Positions 1 to 11,440 are shown, numbered from the stretch's first letter. The stretch: DNA of 64,000 nucleotides from Georgfuchsia toluolica (GCF_907163265.1 NZ_CAJQUM010000001.1:2480001-2544000); one strand, 5' to 3'. Numbers and translations: made by a program. Notes: a model not told the origin generated them from the sequence alone.

Positions 1-2
1 AT

Positions 3-599
3 ACCTATCCGAAAGATATCCAGGGCCTTGAAGACCGCCTTATTTCCCGCTTCGACTGGGGCCTCACGGTTCAGATTGAACCACCCGAGCTGGAAATGCG
101 CGTCGCCATCATCAAGAAAAAGGCTGAAGCCTCGCGCATCGACATCAGCGACGATGTCGCCTTTCTGATCGCCAAAAACCTGCGCTCCAATGTGCGCGAA
201 CTCGAAGGCGCCCTGAACCGGGTCCTTGCCTTCGCCCACTTTCATGGCCGTGACATCAACATTGAAGTCGCCAAGGAAGCCCTGAAGGATGTGATCGGGG
301 CCACCAACCGCCAGCTCACGCTCGACCTGATCCAGAAGACCGTTGCCGACTACTACAACATCAAGGTTGCCGACATGTATTCACACAAACGCACGCGCGC
401 CATTGCGCGCCCGCGCCAGGTTGCCATGTGGCTGTCACGAGAGCTCACTGCCCACAGTCTACCCGAGATTGGCGAGGCATTCGGCGGACGTGATCACACT
501 ACCGTACTGCATGCCTACCGTACCATCATCGGTCTGCGCGCCAAGGACGGCGTTCTCAACAACGATTTGCTCGTCCTCACGCAAACGTTAAAAGGGTAA
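3..599 (+). CDS. dnaA: Chromosomal replication initiator DnaA, C-terminal part
   Basis: DnaA opens oriC and loads DnaB. The gene is cut by the window edge, so only the last 198 codons are visible, and the frame is open from base 3. The segment [18 protein letters not shown] belongs to the end of the AAA+ core, including its arginine-finger region. It is followed by the sensor-2 segment [13 protein letters not shown]. The C-terminal DNA-binding domain IV ends with the DnaA signature [15 protein letters not shown], which contacts the DnaA box. A GTG or ATG inside this fragment is not the true start. dnaN follows after 224 bp, which is the usual proteobacterial order. Confidence 0.97.
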   Translation, partial: TYPKDIQGLEDRLISRFDWGLTVQIEPPELEMRVAIIKKKAEASRIDISDDVAFLIAKNLRSNVRELEGALNRVLAFAHFHGRDINIEVAKEALKDVIGATNRQLTLDLIQKTVADYYNIKVADMYSHKRTRAIARPRQVAMWLSRELTAHSLPEIGEAFGGRDHTTVLHAYRTIIGLRAKDGVLNNDLLVLTQTLKG

Positions 600-649
600 T
601 CAAGGCAAATGATCACTATGTATAACCCCTTGGCGAACATTGTATAGAT

Positions 650-782
650 TGTGGACAAAAGACCATAACCCAGCCAAGTGCCAAACTGCCCACAATCATC
701 CACAGTGTCGAATGCAAGTTGCCCAGAACTTTATACAGTAACTAAGTCGATGATTACAAAATACAATATCGTATTTTCCACA
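650..782. promoter_or_regulatory. DnaA-box-like sites between dnaA and dnaN
   Basis: Three 9-mers each differ by one base from the DnaA box TTATCCACA: TTGTCCACA on the minus strand at 650-658, TCATCCACA at 696-704 and TTTTCCACA at 774-782. The whole dnaA-dnaN gap (600-823) is AT-rich compared with its neighbours. The sites may belong to a secondary origin region or may tune dnaN transcription. The main origin of many proteobacteria lies upstream of dnaA, which is outside this window. Confidence 0.5.
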
Positions 783-823
783 GAACGGACCAATGTCCTA
801 TTGTTAACAGGAGTTATATAAAG

Positions 824-1927
824 ATGCTTTTATTTAAAGGCCCCCGCGACCAACTTCTGTCTCCGTTGCAATCCGTTTGCGGCATTGTCGAGAAGCGGCA
901 TACCCTGCCGATTCTCTCCAACGTGCTGATGGAAAAAGACGGCGATCAGCTCACCCTGCTTGCCACCGATATTGAAATCCAGATTCGCACCGCGGCAGTC
1001 ACCGGCGGCAGTGACAAGGCTGCGCTGACCGTCGCCGCGCGCAAACTGCAGGACATCCTGCGTTCACTGCCAGAGACTGCCGAGATCAGCCTGAATTATG
1101 AAGACCGACGCCTGCAGCTTAAGGCCGGCAAGAGCCGCTTCAACCTGCAAACCCTGCCGGCGGAAGATTTCCCGCGCATGGCGGGAGCGGACGGCGCAAA
1201 AACCAAAATCAACATCACGCAGAAACAGTTCAAGCGCCTGCTTGCCCTGGTGCAGTACGCCATGGCCCAGCAGGATATCCGCTACTACCTCAATGGTCTG
1301 CTGGTGGTGGTGCAGGACAACGAGATGCGGGTCATCGCCACCGACGGCCATCGTCTCGCCTACGCTGCCGAAACCCTGCCCGATTCGCATCAGCGCCAGG
1401 AAGTCATCCTGCCGCGCAAGACCGTGCTCGAACTATCGCGCCAGCTCGCCGACAACGACGACCCGCTGGAAATCGTGCTCGCCCCGACCCAGGTGCAGTT
1501 CCGCTTCGGCAACATCGAATTCGTCTCTAAGCTGATCGACGGCAAGTTCCCCGACTATGAGCGTGTCATCCCACAGAATCACACCAAGATCATCAAGCTC
1601 TCACGCGACGGCCTGCTGCATTCGCTGCAGCGCGTGGCAATTCTCACCAATGAAAAATTCCGCGGCGTGCGCCTCGTCCTCGGCGCCGGCAGCCTGAAGA
1701 TTATTTCCAACAATGCCGAGCAGGAAGAAGCGCAGGAAGAAATCGAAGTCGAGTATTCCGCCGAAGCCCTCGATATCGGCTTCAACGTCACCTACCTGCT
1801 CGACGTGCTCAACAACCTGAATTGCGAAACCATCGAGTGTCATCTCGCCGATTCCAATTCAAGCGCGCTGTTCATGCTGCCCGGACAGCAGAACTTCAAG
1901 TACGTCGTCATGCCGATGCGAATTTGA
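824..1927 (+). CDS. dnaN: DNA polymerase III beta sliding clamp
   Basis: DnaN forms the ring-shaped dimer that tethers DNA polymerase III to DNA. It also serves as the docking site for MutS, DnaE and Hda. At 367 residues the length is normal for a three-domain clamp. Recognisable segments include KRHTLPILSNVLM near residue 23, ATDGHRLAYA in the central domain and the C-terminal end YVVMPMRI, which is a hallmark of the family. The ATG at 824 is chosen because an AGGAG ribosome site lies at 809-813. It sits between dnaA and gyrB, as in many proteobacteria. Confidence 0.98.
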   Translation: MLLFKGPRDQLLSPLQSVCGIVEKRHTLPILSNVLMEKDGDQLTLLATDIEIQIRTAAVTGGSDKAALTVAARKLQDILRSLPETAEISLNYEDRRLQLKAGKSRFNLQTLPAEDFPRMAGADGAKTKINITQKQFKRLLALVQYAMAQQDIRYYLNGLLVVVQDNEMRVIATDGHRLAYAAETLPDSHQRQEVILPRKTVLELSRQLADNDDPLEIVLAPTQVQFRFGNIEFVSKLIDGKFPDYERVIPQNHTKIIKLSRDGLLHSLQRVAILTNEKFRGVRLVLGAGSLKIISNNAEQEEAQEEIEVEYSAEALDIGFNVTYLLDVLNNLNCETIECHLADSNSSALFMLPGQQNFKYVVMPMRI

Positions 1928-1940
1928 GAAACAACGTAAT

Positions 1941-4557
<2,617 letters not shown>

Positions 4558-4563
4558 GCTGGT

Positions 4564-5313
4564 ATGGATTTGGGATTGAAGGACAAGGTTGCGATCGTTA
4601 CGGGTTCGGGCCGCGGCCTTGGGGCTGCCACTGTGAGGCGGCTGGCCCAGGAAGGAGCGAAGGTGGTCGTCACCGACATCTTGCGCGAACATGCCGAAGC
4701 AACCGCAGCGAAGCTGCGTGCCGAGGGCCTCTTGGAGCACTGCGTGATTGGGGATATTACCAAGGCCGGCGACGTACAGCGGCTGGTCGACGAAACCGTT
4801 GCCACCTTCGGTGGTGTGCATATCCTGGTCAATAACGCCGGTTTCCCGCGTGACAATTACCTCGTGAAGATGAGCGAGGAAGACTGGGATATGGTGATCC
4901 ATGTGATACTCAAGGGTGCATTCCTGATGACTAAAGCAGTGATGCCGCACATGATCAAGCAGGGCTGGGGGCGCGTGATCAACATCAGTTCGCGCGGGCA
5001 TCTTGGCAGCCCGACGCAGGCCAATTACTCGGCCGCCAAAGCTGGCCTGATTGGTATGGCGAAGGCGCTGGCGAAGGAGGAAGGCCGTTTCGGCGTTACG
5101 GTTAACTGCATCGCGCCCGGGGTTATAGAAACGGAGATGGTGCAGACGCTGCCCACCTACGAGACCATCAAGGAACAAGCCGTGAAGATGCAGTCAATCA
5201 AACGTGTGGGGCAGCCCGATGACATCGCTGATGCTGTGGCTTTTTTGGCCAGCGAACGCGCCGGCTTCATTAGCGGCGAGGTACTGCACGTCACGGGCGG
5301 GCGCTATGGTTGA
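4564..5313 (+). CDS. Short-chain dehydrogenase/reductase, FabG-like
   Basis: This is an NAD(P)-dependent oxidoreductase of the classical SDR family (249 residues). The cofactor motif is TGSGRGLG at residues 13-20. NNAG follows near residue 91, the catalytic serine lies in INISSRGHLGS and the YxxxK pair lies in YSAAK. The end VLHVTGGRYG is typical of FabG-like enzymes. The substrate cannot be read from the sequence: a 3-oxoacyl reductase or a hydroxyacyl/alcohol dehydrogenase are both possible. It starts six bases after gyrB with no clear ribosome site, so it may be read from the gyrB message. It is not part of the usual replication gene set. Confidence 0.85.
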   Translation: MDLGLKDKVAIVTGSGRGLGAATVRRLAQEGAKVVVTDILREHAEATAAKLRAEGLLEHCVIGDITKAGDVQRLVDETVATFGGVHILVNNAGFPRDNYLVKMSEEDWDMVIHVILKGAFLMTKAVMPHMIKQGWGRVINISSRGHLGSPTQANYSAAKAGLIGMAKALAKEEGRFGVTVNCIAPGVIETEMVQTLPTYETIKEQAVKMQSIKRVGQPDDIADAVAFLASERAGFISGEVLHVTGGRYG

Positions 5314-5417
5314 TACGCCGGTAGGCGCGTTTTCCGGTTCGCTGAAGAGCGAATCCCGTTGAGGACACGAGGCTCAAGTCGCTCAGGATCTCTTCGGTAA
5401 CTGGCGTTCCGCTTGCG

Positions 5418-6103
5418 TCAAGCGGACTTGGGTGAGGTTTTCTCCGCCACCATCGCGCCGTAGGCCTTCGCATACTTTTCCAGACTGTTCGCCGTACCGC
5501 AGATGAACAGCGTATCTGCCCGCGACGATGATGGATGCATCGTCGAACTCGGTGAATACTTCCGTGCCGCGCTCGATGGCGATGATCGCGGCGCCGCTTT
5601 TCCTGCCGGTGCCGGCGCGCCATGGGTGGGCACCGATCAGGCTGCCGGCAGTCATGCGCGTGAACTTGAGATTTTGCTCGACCACGTCGCTGCCTTCTTC
5701 GAACAGGCGGTAGGCGAGCCCGCCGCCACGTCGTAGCCGAGATCGCGCAGCGCCCGCGCCCGGCCATCGGCGGCAGGTGGCGCTGCAGGCGCGCTTCGAA
5801 GCGCTCTTCCGTGTAGGGCAGCACGCAGATCGGGAAAAACAGCACGACGAAGAACTTGCCGAGCAGTTCGGTGGCGATCACCAGCAGGTTCGTCAGCGGG
5901 TGCTGCCAGTGCAAGTCGTAACCATAGCTGGTGGTGGTGAGGGTCTCGGCGGCCCACTCGATGTTTTGTCAGAAGCCGCGCGGCGAGTTTTCGAGAAACT
6001 CCATGCCGAACATGTAGAGCAGGCCCAGCCAGACGATGGTGAGCGGCAGGCTGGCGAGCAGTACCAGCGGACGTTGCATCGAGCGCTGGAAGTGGATTGT
6101 CAT
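5418..6103 (-). pseudogene. Broken two-TM potassium channel gene
   Basis: Read on the minus strand from ATG 6103, the product begins with a hydrophobic segment (LVLLASLPLTIVWLGLLYMF). It then meets a TGA at about 5969-5971 where a Trp would fit. Beyond the stop come the pore helix and filter, WAAETLTTTSYGYDLHWQHP, then a second membrane segment (LLGKFFVVLFFPICVLPYTE). Two frame changes follow, near 5715 and near 5520, before RCK-like pieces such as EQNLKFTRMTAGSLIGAHPW and FICGTANSLEKYAKAYGAM. The usual N-terminal RCK Rossmann fold is also missing after the pore. One nonsense mutation, two frameshifts and a deletion indicate a dead gene. Confidence 0.75.
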
Positions 6104-6168
6104 GCGGGGGCCTCCCCTTTTCCTGTTGTGTGCCGGTCTTTTCGCCCGGGCCGGCTGGTGTTGCCGAA

Positions 6169-6639
6169 TCAGACGAGCTGCTGTGCGTCGTTGGTCTTGC
6201 CTGACTGCCGGTTGGCCCACAGCCCGTGCAACCAGGCCCCGGCGAAAATGCCGGCCAGGGCGATGAGCAGATCGAAGTTGCCCGCGCCGATACCGGTCAG
6301 CGCCGGCCCCGGGCAGACGCCGCAGATGCCCCAGCCCACGCCGAACAGCGCGCCGCCGAGCAGGCTTTGCCGATCGAGCGTGAAGGGCCGCTTTTCGAAT
6401 TCTGCGCCGAGCAGGGAGCGTGCGCGCAGGCGCGGCACGAGCTGGAACACGATCAGGTTGAGGCCGGTGGCGCTGCCCAGCACCAGCAGCAGGCCGAGGT
6501 CGCGCCAGGTAAGGAAGTTGATCACCGATTCAGGCCGGATCATGGTGGCCCACGAGAGACCGAAGCCGAAGATCACGCCGCTCAACAGGGTGGCAAATGA
6601 GGTGGCGATTTGACTGAGTGTTGTGGATGTCTTTGTCAT
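6169..6639 (-). CDS. YeeE/YedE-type transporter half, second subunit
   Basis: This 156-residue membrane protein matches the second half of the YeeE/YedE (DUF395, PmpB-like) family, linked to uptake of sulfur compounds such as thiosulfate. Several hydrophobic helices are visible. The conserved cysteine-containing loop is GVGWGICGVCPGPALT, around residues 100-115. It starts one base after the stop of the partner gene upstream, so the two halves should be co-translated and assemble as a pair. The substrate is known only for a few relatives and is inferred here. Confidence 0.85.
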   Translation of the reverse strand: MTKTSTTLSQIATSFATLLSGVIFGFGLSWATMIRPESVINFLTWRDLGLLLVLGSATGLNLIVFQLVPRLRARSLLGAEFEKRPFTLDRQSLLGGALFGVGWGICGVCPGPALTGIGAGNFDLLIALAGIFAGAWLHGLWANRQSGKTNDAQQLV

Positions 6640-6640
6640 G

Positions 6641-7102
6641 TCAGCCGCCGAGCCTTGCGATGACCATCGCGGTGATGATGCCGGTGCCAAGGAAGGTGCA
6701 CACGATGGCCAGCGAGCCGGCCGAGAGCGAGGCCATGCCACAGATGCCGTGGCCGGAGGTGCAGCCGCCGCCGAGGCGTGCGCCGAAGCCGATGCACACG
6801 CCGCCCAGCGCGAGCTTCCAGGCTGGCATGGCGCTGGGCAGGATGGGCAGGCCAAGCACGGCATACAGCACGCCGCCCAGCAGCAGACCCAGCGCATAGA
6901 TCGAACGCCATTGTCGCGTGTTGCGCAGCAGCGGCTGCTGGAAGAAGGGCGTGTTCGACACATACGACCAGGCCGCGCTGAAAAAAGTGCTGGCGCCGCC
7001 CTGGCGTCCGGTGGTGACGAACAGCAGCGCGATGCCGGCGCCGATCAAGAGGCCGCCGATCAGGTACTGCTGCACGCCATAGGGAAAGAATTGCGCGATC
7101 AT
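6641..7102 (-). CDS. YeeE/YedE-type transporter half, first subunit
   Basis: This 153-residue membrane protein is the first half of a split YeeE/YedE (PmpA-like) transporter. The conserved loop GARLGGGCTSGHGICGMASL carries the family's two cysteines. Flanking helices begin at YLIGGLLIGAGIALLFV. The ATG at 7102 is preferred over further upstream codons because the family normally starts a few residues before the first helix. The stop and the ATG of the second subunit are one base apart. Sulfur-compound transport is inferred from the family. Confidence 0.85.
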   Translation of the reverse strand: MIAQFFPYGVQQYLIGGLLIGAGIALLFVTTGRQGGASTFFSAAWSYVSNTPFFQQPLLRNTRQWRSIYALGLLLGGVLYAVLGLPILPSAMPAWKLALGGVCIGFGARLGGGCTSGHGICGMASLSAGSLAIVCTFLGTGIITAMVIARLGG

Positions 7103-7239
7103 GTCTGGCCGGGTGGAGTGTTGTGAGTGAGGATTGTCGCATTGCTGCCGGATCGATGGCAATGCCATCTCGCCGCCGCACCTGCCGGCTACGGTACGCG
7201 GGGTAAAATCTCCGGCAAATAATTGCACGGGAGAACGCC

Positions 7240-9291
7240 ATGGACCGCTATGCCACTGAAGCGATTCGCAGCATTGCCCTCGTCGGCCACGGCGGAGCCG
7301 GCAAGACCACGCTCGCGGAAGCGCTGCTCCATGCCGTCGGCGCCATTGCGGCGCGCGGCGCGGTGGAAAAGGGCAACACGGTCTGCGATTTCGATGCGCA
7401 GGAAAAAAGCGCCGGGCATTCGCTGAATTCGGCCCTGGTGAATTTCGCCTGGGAAGATGTGCATCTGCACCTGATCGACACGCCGGGCTATCCCGATTTT
7501 TCCGGCCCCGCCCTGGCCGCCCTGGCCGGGGTGGATACGGCGCTGGTGGTGGTGAATGCGCAGACCGGCATCGAGCTCGCCACCGAGCGCATGATGCGCG
7601 CCGCCGCGGCGCGCAATCTGGCGCGCATGATCGTGATCAACAAGATCGATGCCGATAATCTCGACCTGCCCGGCCTCGTCGCCGAATTGCGCGAGCGCTT
7701 CGGCAGGCAGTGCATGCTGCTCGACCTGCCCGCGCATGATCGCCACGACGTGGTGGAAGTACTGGAGCACGACAGCGGCGATGCGGATTTCGATTCGGTG
7801 CAGCAGGCGCACCGCGCCCTCATCGATCAACTGGTGGAAGAAGATGAAGACCTGCTGGCGCGCTATCTGGAAGAGGGCGCCGACCCCAATGCCGGCGAAC
7901 TGCATGCCCCTTTTGAAAAGGCCCTGCGCGAAGGCCATCTGGTGCCAATCCTGTTCGTCTCGGCCAAGACCGGCGCCGGCCTGCCGCAATTGCTGCACGC
8001 CCTGGCCGCGCTGGCGCCCAATCCGGCGGAAGGCAATCCGCCGCCCTTTTACCGCGGCGAACCCGGTACTGCGGGCGAACCCTTCAGCGCCGTGCCGCAA
8101 CCCGATCGTCATGTGCTGGCGCATGTCTTCAAGATGGTGGCCGATCCCTACATGGGCAACGTCGCCATCTTCCGCGTGCATCAGGGCACGCTGCGGCGCG
8201 ACAGCCAGCTCTTCGCCGGCGATGGCAGGAAGCCCTTCCGCATTGGCCACCTCTACCAGTTGCAGGGCAAGGACTATGTTGAAGTGGATGAGCTGCTGCC
8301 GGGCGACCTCGGCGCCATCGCCAAGGTGGAGGACATCGTGTTCGACTGCGTGCTGCACGATTCGCACGACGAGGACCACATCCACTTGAAGCCGCTGGAA
8401 TTTCCGCAGCCGATGCAGGGCCTCGCGGTGGAAACCCGGCGCAAGGGCGACGAGCAGCGCCTGTTCGACACCCTGAACAAGCTGGTGCTGGAAGATCCCT
8501 GCTTCGAGATCGAGCGCCACCCCACCACGCACGAGACCGTGATTCGCGGCCTCGGCGAAATGCATTTGCGCTACAAGCTGGAACGTTTGGCAAGCCAATA
8601 CAAGCTGGAGCTGGATACGCGGCCGCCGCAGATTCCCTACCGCGAAACGGTGACGGCGCCGGCCGAAGGCCACCACCGCCACAAAAAACAATCGGGCGGT
8701 GCCGGCCAGTTCGGCGAGGTGTACCTGCGCCTCGAACCGCTGGCGCGCGGCGCCGGTTTCGAATTCGTCGATCAGGTGAAGGGCGGCGTCATCCCCGGCG
8801 TCTTCATCCCCTCGGTGGAAAAGGGCGTGCGTCAGGCACTGGCCGACGGCGTCATCGCCGGGTTCCCGGTGACCGATCTGCGCGTCATTGTGTATGACGG
8901 CAAGAGCCATCCGGTGGACGGCAAGGACGTGGCCTTCTTCTCCGCCGGACGCAAGGCGGCGCTCGCCGCGATCCGCGCCGCCCATCCCATTGTCCTGGAG
9001 CCGATCGTCGCCATCGAGGTGGCAACGCCGGAATCCGCAATGGGCGACATTGCCGGCGACCTGTCGAGCCGGCGCGGCCATGTCACCGGCACGCAACCAC
9101 GCGGCTACGGCAATGTGGCGCTGAGCGGCGAAGTGCCGCTGGCCGAAATCGCCGACTACGCCTCGCGGCTCAAGTCGCTCACCGGCGGCAAGGGCAGCTA
9201 CAGCATCGACCTGGCGCGCTATGCTGCCGTGCCGCCGCAGACGCAGAAGAAACTCAGCGACAGCTTCCGGCCGCAGGAAGTCGAAGAGTAG
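7240..9291 (+). CDS. Elongation factor G-like translational GTPase
   Basis: The 683-residue protein has the EF-G domain order: a GTPase, a beta-barrel domain II (about 290-390), and EF-G domains III, IV and V. The P-loop is GHGGAGKTTLAEALLHA at residue 17 and the G3 motif is DTPGYPDF. NKID gives guanine specificity. Domain IV contains the typical GQFGEVYLRLEP. The altered P-loop, with GHGGAGKT in place of AHIDAGKT, and the lone location away from rpsL-rpsG-tuf indicate a paralogue (EF-G2-like) rather than the housekeeping factor. Its cellular role is not known. A GGGAGA ribosome site precedes the ATG. Confidence 0.9.
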   Translation: MDRYATEAIRSIALVGHGGAGKTTLAEALLHAVGAIAARGAVEKGNTVCDFDAQEKSAGHSLNSALVNFAWEDVHLHLIDTPGYPDFSGPALAALAGVDTALVVVNAQTGIELATERMMRAAAARNLARMIVINKIDADNLDLPGLVAELRERFGRQCMLLDLPAHDRHDVVEVLEHDSGDADFDSVQQAHRALIDQLVEEDEDLLARYLEEGADPNAGELHAPFEKALREGHLVPILFVSAKTGAGLPQLLHALAALAPNPAEGNPPPFYRGEPGTAGEPFSAVPQPDRHVLAHVFKMVADPYMGNVAIFRVHQGTLRRDSQLFAGDGRKPFRIGHLYQLQGKDYVEVDELLPGDLGAIAKVEDIVFDCVLHDSHDEDHIHLKPLEFPQPMQGLAVETRRKGDEQRLFDTLNKLVLEDPCFEIERHPTTHETVIRGLGEMHLRYKLERLASQYKLELDTRPPQIPYRETVTAPAEGHHRHKKQSGGAGQFGEVYLRLEPLARGAGFEFVDQVKGGVIPGVFIPSVEKGVRQALADGVIAGFPVTDLRVIVYDGKSHPVDGKDVAFFSAGRKAALAAIRAAHPIVLEPIVAIEVATPESAMGDIAGDLSSRRGHVTGTQPRGYGNVALSGEVPLAEIADYASRLKSLTGGKGSYSIDLARYAAVPPQTQKKLSDSFRPQEVEE

Positions 9292-9337
9292 CGGGTGTGG
9301 TATTGCATTCTTGACGGAACCCTCAATAAAAGCACCC

Positions 9338-9434
9338 GTCATCCGCACGGGGATTCTCTTCGGTCATTCCCGCGAAGGCGGGAAACCAGCTTTTTTAATG
9401 CAAAGCCACTGGGTCCCCGCCTGCGCGGGGACGA
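9338..9434. repeat. Dispersed intergenic palindromic repeat (copy 1)
   Basis: The segment reads CACGGGGATTCTCTTCGGTC then ATTCCCGCGAAGGCGGGA, and a second hairpin GTCCCCGCCTGCGCGGGGAC follows at 9411-9430. Nearly the same text, with CACGGGGATTCCTTCGGTCA and ATTCCCGCGCAGGCGGGAAT, recurs at 48564-48613. The hairpins and the recurrence in two unrelated gaps indicate a dispersed REP-like family. Confidence 0.7.
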
Positions 9435-9457
9435 CAAACTCGGGACTTATACGAACG

Positions 9458-9616
9458 TTATTTCCCCTGATAGCGCTGCACGATGCGCCCCATCTTGGCG
9501 GCGACCGCTTTCTTCTGATCGCCTTTCGATGGCGCGAGTTGTTTGAGCGCCGGATTCCTGGCGGCGCCGGGTTGCTTCGGGATCGGGAGGGGCGCTTTGC
9601 TGCGCGGCGGTTTCAT
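9458..9616 (-). CDS. Possible small basic protein, unrecognised
   Basis: An open frame of 52 codons runs from ATG 9616 to TAA. The product is strongly basic and rich in Lys, Arg, Pro and Ala, beginning MKPPRSKAPLPIPKQPGAAR and ending GRIVQRYQGK. No ribosome site is clear and no family is recognised. It lies between the EF-G paralogue and the arylamine acetyltransferase, next to a repeat. It may be a real small nucleic-acid-binding protein or a chance frame. Confidence 0.3.
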   Translation of the reverse strand: MKPPRSKAPLPIPKQPGAARNPALKQLAPSKGDQKKAVAAKMGRIVQRYQGK

Positions 9617-9989
9617 AAAGTCATGTTGACCTGGAAGTGTCTGAGGATAGGCCCATTTAATCCGTTATCCTAATGAAGGACGCCTTTTTTCGCTAGCGGG
9701 GAGTGCTCGCAAAAGTGCAAGTCTTGCCATTTCATTAGCGTGCTGTTATTGTCCTGTCATTCACATCACGTGATGACGTCATGCCACCGACAGCACTCGC
9801 GACCATAGAACTCATCGTCGATGCACAACCCATCGCAGCTACTGCCGCAAGCGCGTTGGTTGCAAGATGCCTAGATATGGCAATTATTCCCACATATGGC
9901 TATTTGTATCCATATGTGGATATTTTTGATGACGTCTGCATTACGTTAGAATTTTTTCTACGACAATTGAACCAGTAAGGCCCGCAAGC
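9617..9989. other. Gene-poor leader before the N-acetyltransferase, with palindromes
   Basis: No convincing gene is seen here. Two overlapping perfect palindromes lie at 9764-9775 (CATCACGTGATG) and 9773-9782 (ATGACGTCAT). A perfect hairpin lies at 9890-9919 with arms CCACATATGG and CCATATGTGG and a 10-base loop. They are suited to be operators or transcript structures for the gene starting at 9990. The stretch is more AT-rich than the surrounding core genome. Confidence 0.55.
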
Positions 9990-10787
9990 ATGAAAGCTGA
10001 CAATTTTGCACTTCAAAGCTATCTCAGCAGAATTGGTTACCACGGCGGTGCCAAAGCGGATATTGCCACCGTAACTGAAATGATGAGATGCCAGTTATTC
10101 ACAGTACCATTTGAAAACCTTGATGTTCAGGCCGGAAAAGTCATTTCATTGGTCCCAGAGGAAATTGTCGAAAAGATACTCAATCGAAATCGTGGCGGAT
10201 ACTGCTACGAGGTCAATGGCCTCTTTGCCATGGCACTTCAGTCGCTTGGCATTCCTTACCAGTTTGTGGCGGCTCGGCCTATGTTCTACCCGGTCAAAAG
10301 ACCGAAAACGCATATGGCAATTGTGTTGAGAGTAAATGGCGAGGAATGGCTGTGTGATTTGGGCTTTGGCAGTTATGGCATCAGAGCGCCCATGCGGCTG
10401 AGCCTGGTTGATGTTGAAGTAAAACAAGACGCAGATACGTTCGTGCTGAACAAGATCAACGACCACGAGTATTTGTTGAAAGCGCTTGTTGATGGGGAAT
10501 GGGCGAATCAGTATGCGTTTGATCTATCTCCGCAAGACTGGATTGATTTTGTGCCAGCCAATTACCTCAACTCCACGCACCCGGATGCAATTTTTGTGCA
10601 AAAACTATTGATTGTGCTGCATGACTCTGCAGGAAGAAAAATTCTCTTCGGCGATATGCTAAAAACCGTAAAAAATGGGAGAGTGGAAAAACAAACCATC
10701 GCCCCGGAAGATATCGTGTCCATCCTGTCCGATAAGTTCGGACTTACGCTAAATGCCGAAAATTGCTCAACTCCCCACAAATTCTAA
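9990..10787 (+). CDS. Arylamine N-acetyltransferase
   Basis: NAT enzymes move acetyl or other acyl groups from CoA to arylamines, hydrazines or related substrates. The catalytic triad is visible: Cys72 in RGGYCYEVNGLF, His108 in KTHMAIVLRV and Asp123 in WLCDLGFGS. The N-terminal signature VPFENLDV is also present. At 265 residues the protein is slightly short. Its 3' end overlaps the edge of a transposase remnant, so the last residues may have been altered by that insertion. Its base composition is clearly poorer in GC than its neighbours, which suggests transfer. Confidence 0.92.
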   Translation: MKADNFALQSYLSRIGYHGGAKADIATVTEMMRCQLFTVPFENLDVQAGKVISLVPEEIVEKILNRNRGGYCYEVNGLFAMALQSLGIPYQFVAARPMFYPVKRPKTHMAIVLRVNGEEWLCDLGFGSYGIRAPMRLSLVDVEVKQDADTFVLNKINDHEYLLKALVDGEWANQYAFDLSPQDWIDFVPANYLNSTHPDAIFVQKLLIVLHDSAGRKILFGDMLKTVKNGRVEKQTIAPEDIVSILSDKFGLTLNAENCSTPHKF

Positions 10788-11297
10788 CCCTACGCTCAAG
10801 CGGGCCTTGCCGCCGATACTGGCCGGCAATGCGCTGGCCGTCACCGGGCCGATGCCGGGGCGCTCCATCAGCCGGTTGTAGGTGGCCGTTCTTTCTTCGA
10901 GGAATCCTTGCCGGGTGCGGTGCAGACACAGGATGACCTGCTGGTGTTCTTCCTTGATCGGGACGAAGCGCATGTGGGGCCGGGTCACGGCTTCGCAAAT
11001 CGCGGCCGCGTCGGCCGCGTCGTTCTTGCCACGTTTGCCGCTCATGCGGTAGGGGGCAACAAACTTGGGTGCCATCAGCTTGGCGGCGTGGCCGTGCTGG
11101 CGGAAGCGCCGTGCCCAGTGGTGCGCGCCGGAGCAGGCTTCCATGCCGATCACACAAGGCGCCAACTGAGCGATCAATGGCGCCAGATCGGCGCGCGCCA
11201 CTTTCGGCTTGACCAATGCCGGCTTGCCGTTATCATCAATACCATGCACGGCAAAAACGTTCTTGGCGAGATCGATTCCCACGATGATAATGCTCAT
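10767..11297 (-). mobile_element. IS110-family transposase remnant (internally deleted)
   Basis: The N-terminal DEDD/RuvC-like half of an IS110 transposase is intact: VGIDLAKNVFAVHGID near residue 5, then GMEACSGAHHWAR and GKNDAADAAAI. The expected long helical linker is missing, and the frame passes directly from ERTATYNRL to the C-terminal Transposase_20 motif RPGIGPVTASALPASIG. The protein then ends after 176 residues, against about 340 in intact relatives. This is a dead deletion derivative. No terminal repeats are expected in this family and none were seen. Confidence 0.85.
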
Positions 11298-11440
11298 GGA
11301 CTTCCCCTTTCGTGGTCTGAATGATGTGGACTGCAAACTTCATCATGGCACTTGTTGCCGACTGCAGCTAACGCCGCACCCGCGGGACGGGGAAGTCCCT
11401 TTCATTCGTCAGGCCCAGGAAGTACAGAAAGGAGAGCACG

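Noticed and set aside
5969-5971. Recoded TGA in the potassium channel gene
   Set aside because: Two further frame changes and a deletion in the same gene show that it is a pseudogene.
7189-9348. 719-codon minus-strand frame
   Set aside because: It lies fully antisense to the EF-G-like gene and mirrors its codon bias. Long antisense frames are common in GC-rich DNA.
9781-9978. 65-codon + strand frame (MPPTALATIELIVDAQPIAA...)
   Set aside because: No ribosome site and no recognisable family. It runs through a perfect hairpin and palindromes that look regulatory, so it is probably the leader of the acetyltransferase gene.
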